From NCBI GenBank assembly GCA_947178015.1, contig CAMWWW010000106.1, positions 1-7,427 of the forward strand: a DNA stretch of 7,427 nucleotides. Direction: 5' to 3'. A program made the position numbers and the translations under genes. Positions 5,749 through 7,427 of the stretch are shown here, in pieces (position 1 is the stretch's first letter; each line of letters starts with the position of its first letter). The stretch comes from an uncultured Clostridia bacterium (lineage in GTDB: Bacteria > Bacillota > Clostridia > Lachnospirales > Lachnospiraceae). The notes below the pieces were generated by a model. The model was not told where the DNA came from, ran no database searches, and worked only from the letters and a program-made list of their open reading frames with translations.

Positions 5749-7203
5749 ATGACAAGACAGATTTTGATATTTCTAGTCGTGGGGGTATTGGTGTTTGGTC
5801 TAGTTGGATGTTCAGCCACCAATCAAAACAACACTTCCTTTATACAGACGGCCTCCTCAGAAAATTTTGAGCCAAGATTAAGTGTTGAACAGACTGTGAT
5901 GTGCTCCATTCGCGTGACGGCCGGCGATGCAGTTTTGAAGGGAGTATTATACGACAATCCGACAGCGCACGGATTTGCAGAAATGCTTCCGCTGACAGTG
6001 GGTCTGTGGCAGCCAGCGCAGAATTTTGCAAGATCATTTGATCTTTCAGAACGGATTGCACAGAAAGGAATTCCCGGATATGAATATGAGTTGGGCTCGC
6101 TGGCTTATTGGGACGAGGGTCCATCCATAGCATTGATTTATAAAGCAAGCCGCGAGAAGACGGTGGTGCCGGTTGTGCCAATAGGAAAGATTACATCCGA
6201 TGTATCCATATTTGAGGAATACGGCGAGGACATTACCATAGAAATTGAGGAGGATATGGATGTTGCTTTGGAGGCTGACATGGAGGAGGCGGAGGATAGT
6301 TTCGAAGAGACAAAAGGTGGTGAAGCGATGTTCACTGCAGATACAAATGTGTGGGATGTCATCCATGATCCCGTTTTTGGGGAGTATGGACGACTACTAT
6401 TTCCTGTCGATAAAGAGTTCCAGAGCAGCCTGACTTTAAGGGATCTGGGAAATATCCTTACATGGTATTCTTATGTTAGTTCAGAGCGGACGGTTGAGAT
6501 AGTAAATTACCTTAAAGAACAAGCCGCTGCTGGAGAACCGATTTTTTACAGCATTTACACAGAGGAGGAAAAGAAGGCGGACCCAGCAAAGGAGAATACT
6601 GGACTATTCTTTTTTTGCGGAACTCCCGGTGAAAAATTTGCCATTACCAATGCGGGCGGCGGATTTGCTTATGTGGCGGCTATGCATGACAGCTTTCCTC
6701 ACGCGCTGGAATTATCCAAAAAAGGATACAATGCGTTTGCCTTGATCTATCGTCCCGGAGCACAAACAGCTTGTGAAGATCTGGCAAGAGCAATCGCCTT
6801 TATCCATGAACACGCGGAGGAATTGGCGGTGGATGTGTCGGATTATTCTCTTTGGGGCGGTTCAGCAGGAGCACGCATGGCGGCATGGCTTGGAAGTTAT
6901 GGAACGGCAGCGTTTGGAGAGGCAGAGTATCCAAAGCCGGGTGCTGTTATCATGCAGTATACAGGTTTATCTGAGGTGACAGGCACAGAGCCGCCCACTT
7001 ACGCATGCGTTGGCACAAGAGATGGTATCGCTTATTATGAAACGATGGAGCAGAGGATCAGACAGATACAGGCACAAGGAACAAGTGCGAAAATAGAGGT
7101 TTTTGAAGGACTGCCTCATGGATTTGGACTAGGAGAAGGAACCGTATCAGAAGGCTGGCTTGACAATGCAGTCCAGTTTTGGGAAGAAAACGGAATGAAA
7201 TAG
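5749..7203 (+). CDS. lipoprotein fusing a cyclophilin-like domain to an alpha/beta hydrolase
   Basis: This 484-residue protein is predicted to be exported and lipid-anchored: a hydrophobic signal ends at lipobox L-V-G-C, Cys21. Residues about 47-150 match the bacterial cyclophilin-like domain (DNPTAHGFAEMLPLT at 69-83, then GYEYELGSLAYW at 110-121 and PIGKITSD at 144-151). Residues about 160-192 are a highly acidic linker. Residues about 195-482 are an alpha/beta hydrolase of the esterase/lipase type, with oxyanion-hole region NAGGGF (301-306), nucleophile Ser372 in GGSAG (370-374), probable acid Asp425 in GTRDG and His457 in PHGFG. The triad looks complete, so an esterase or related hydrolase is likely; the substrate is unknown. 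AAGGAG (5738-5743) precedes the ATG. It is the last gene of the operon, before a strong terminator. The linker encodes a second site and ATG (6313-6330), so a shorter cytoplasmic product is possible. Confidence 0.9.
   Translation: MTRQILIFLVVGVLVFGLVGCSATNQNNTSFIQTASSENFEPRLSVEQTVMCSIRVTAGDAVLKGVLYDNPTAHGFAEMLPLTVGLWQPAQNFARSFDLSERIAQKGIPGYEYELGSLAYWDEGPSIALIYKASREKTVVPVVPIGKITSDVSIFEEYGEDITIEIEEDMDVALEADMEEAEDSFEETKGGEAMFTADTNVWDVIHDPVFGEYGRLLFPVDKEFQSSLTLRDLGNILTWYSYVSSERTVEIVNYLKEQAAAGEPIFYSIYTEEEKKADPAKENTGLFFFCGTPGEKFAITNAGGGFAYVAAMHDSFPHALELSKKGYNAFALIYRPGAQTACEDLARAIAFIHEHAEELAVDVSDYSLWGGSAGARMAAWLGSYGTAAFGEAEYPKPGAVIMQYTGLSEVTGTEPPTYACVGTRDGIAYYETMEQRIRQIQAQGTSAKIEVFEGLPHGFGLGEGTVSEGWLDNAVQFWEENGMK
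6313..6330 (+). promoter_or_regulatory. possible internal ribosome binding site and start codon at the domain junction
   Basis: AAAGGTGG (6313-6320) is followed after 7 bases by an in-frame ATG (6328, Met194). The protein from this Met begins MFTADTNVWDVIHDP, which is how stand-alone relatives of this hydrolase usually begin, as I remember them. It may be a relic of gene fusion or an active internal start giving an unexported hydrolase. Position and spacing are the only evidence. Confidence 0.4.
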
Positions 7204-7215
7204 ACACGGATTAAG

Positions 7216-7249
7216 ATGAGTAGGGAAGAATTCTTTCCTACTCATTTTT
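7216..7249 (+). terminator. strong intrinsic terminator after the hydrolase lipoprotein gene
   Basis: ATGAGTAGGGAAG (7216-7228) pairs with CTTTCCTACTCAT (7233-7245), 13 pairs including one G-U, around an AATT loop. The stem is followed by a T-run at 7245-7249. It begins 12 bases after the stop codon and closes the three-gene operon. Confidence 0.93.
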
Positions 7250-7343
7250 GATGCATAAAAGAAAAGCGTTCCCTTTTTTGATTGCGCGGGGCATAAAGAA
7301 ACGCGCGCTCGCGCTATATACATAAAGTTTGTGAATAATTGCT

Positions 7344-7371
7344 TTGAATATGGAAAATTGTGTGTTATAAT
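7344..7371 (+). promoter_or_regulatory. sigma-A promoter with extended -10, driving the right-edge gene
   Basis: TTGAAT (7344-7349, 4 of 6 consensus bases) and a perfect TATAAT (7366-7371) are 16 bases apart. TGT directly before the -10 makes an extended -10 (TGnTATAAT). Transcription should start near 7378, about 28 bases before the ATG at 7406. Upstream, 7250-7343 holds no gene; it contains a GC-rich patch (GCGCGCTCGCGC, 7303-7314) in otherwise AT-rich DNA. Confidence 0.75.
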
Positions 7372-7405
7372 CAAAAAAGTGAGCACCAGAAAGGAGAAAA
7401 TAGTA

Positions 7406-7427
7406 ATGAAGCTTCTTATTATCAGGC
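7406..7427 (+). CDS. start of a gene running off the right edge; possible histidine-phosphatase family
   Basis: ATG at 7406 is preceded by AAAGGAGA (7390-7397) and by the promoter at 7344-7371, so a gene clearly begins here. Only seven residues are visible, MKLLIIR, and the next codon starts with C. Histidine phosphatases (phosphoglycerate-mutase-like, which include alpha-ribazole phosphatase) often begin MKLLIIRHG, but seven residues cannot settle the family. The gene start is sure; the function is a guess. Confidence 0.6.

Noticed and set aside
7284..7314. GC-rich patch with GCGCG/CGCGC pairing as a further terminator or operator
   Set aside because: Pairings are short and mutually exclusive, no T-tract follows, and a strong terminator already lies just upstream.

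Overview
The window looks like chromosomal DNA from a Gram-positive anaerobe of the Clostridia, most like the Lachnospiraceae. This is inferred from moderate AT-richness, strong GGAGG-type ribosome binding sites, sigma-A-like promoters, two lipobox lipoproteins and the protein families present. All genes lie on the plus strand. No tRNA, rRNA, CRISPR array, insertion sequence or prophage gene is visible.

Region 1 (1-2054) is the 3' end of a corrinoid (vitamin B12) locus. It holds an ABC-transporter ATPase of the FecE/BtuD type, cut by the left edge and carrying a C-terminal domain of about 110 residues that I do not recognise. A short, apparently broken coding stretch follows. Then come precorrin-8X methylmutase (CbiC/CobH) and, 4 bases after it, a small eight-cysteine protein of the 'cysteine-rich small domain' type. 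The likely theme is corrinoid or metal uptake together with corrin-ring synthesis.

Region 2 (2055-4231) is a self-contained drug-efflux module: a TetR-family repressor whose 3' end overlaps a MATE-family transporter by 14 bases. It is driven by a perfect-consensus promoter (TTGACA, 17 bases, TATAAT). Two palindromic CGAAC/GTTCG operators sit in that promoter, one filling the -35/-10 spacer and one just downstream of the -10, and together they form a larger inverted repeat. A strong intrinsic terminator ends the unit.

Region 3 (4322-7249) is a probable three-gene operon ending in a strong intrinsic terminator. It encodes a surface-anchored flavodoxin lipoprotein, a cytoplasmic flavodoxin-fold protein with an iron-sulfur-flavoprotein-type cysteine motif, and a surface lipoprotein that joins a cyclophilin-like domain to an alpha/beta hydrolase. 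An internal ribosome-binding-site-like sequence and ATG lie at the domain junction of the last gene. The content suggests redox and hydrolase chemistry split across the membrane; the physiological substrate cannot be read from the sequence.

Region 4 (7250-7427) is an intergenic stretch with a good promoter and the first seven codons of a gene that runs off the right edge, possibly a histidine-phosphatase family member.
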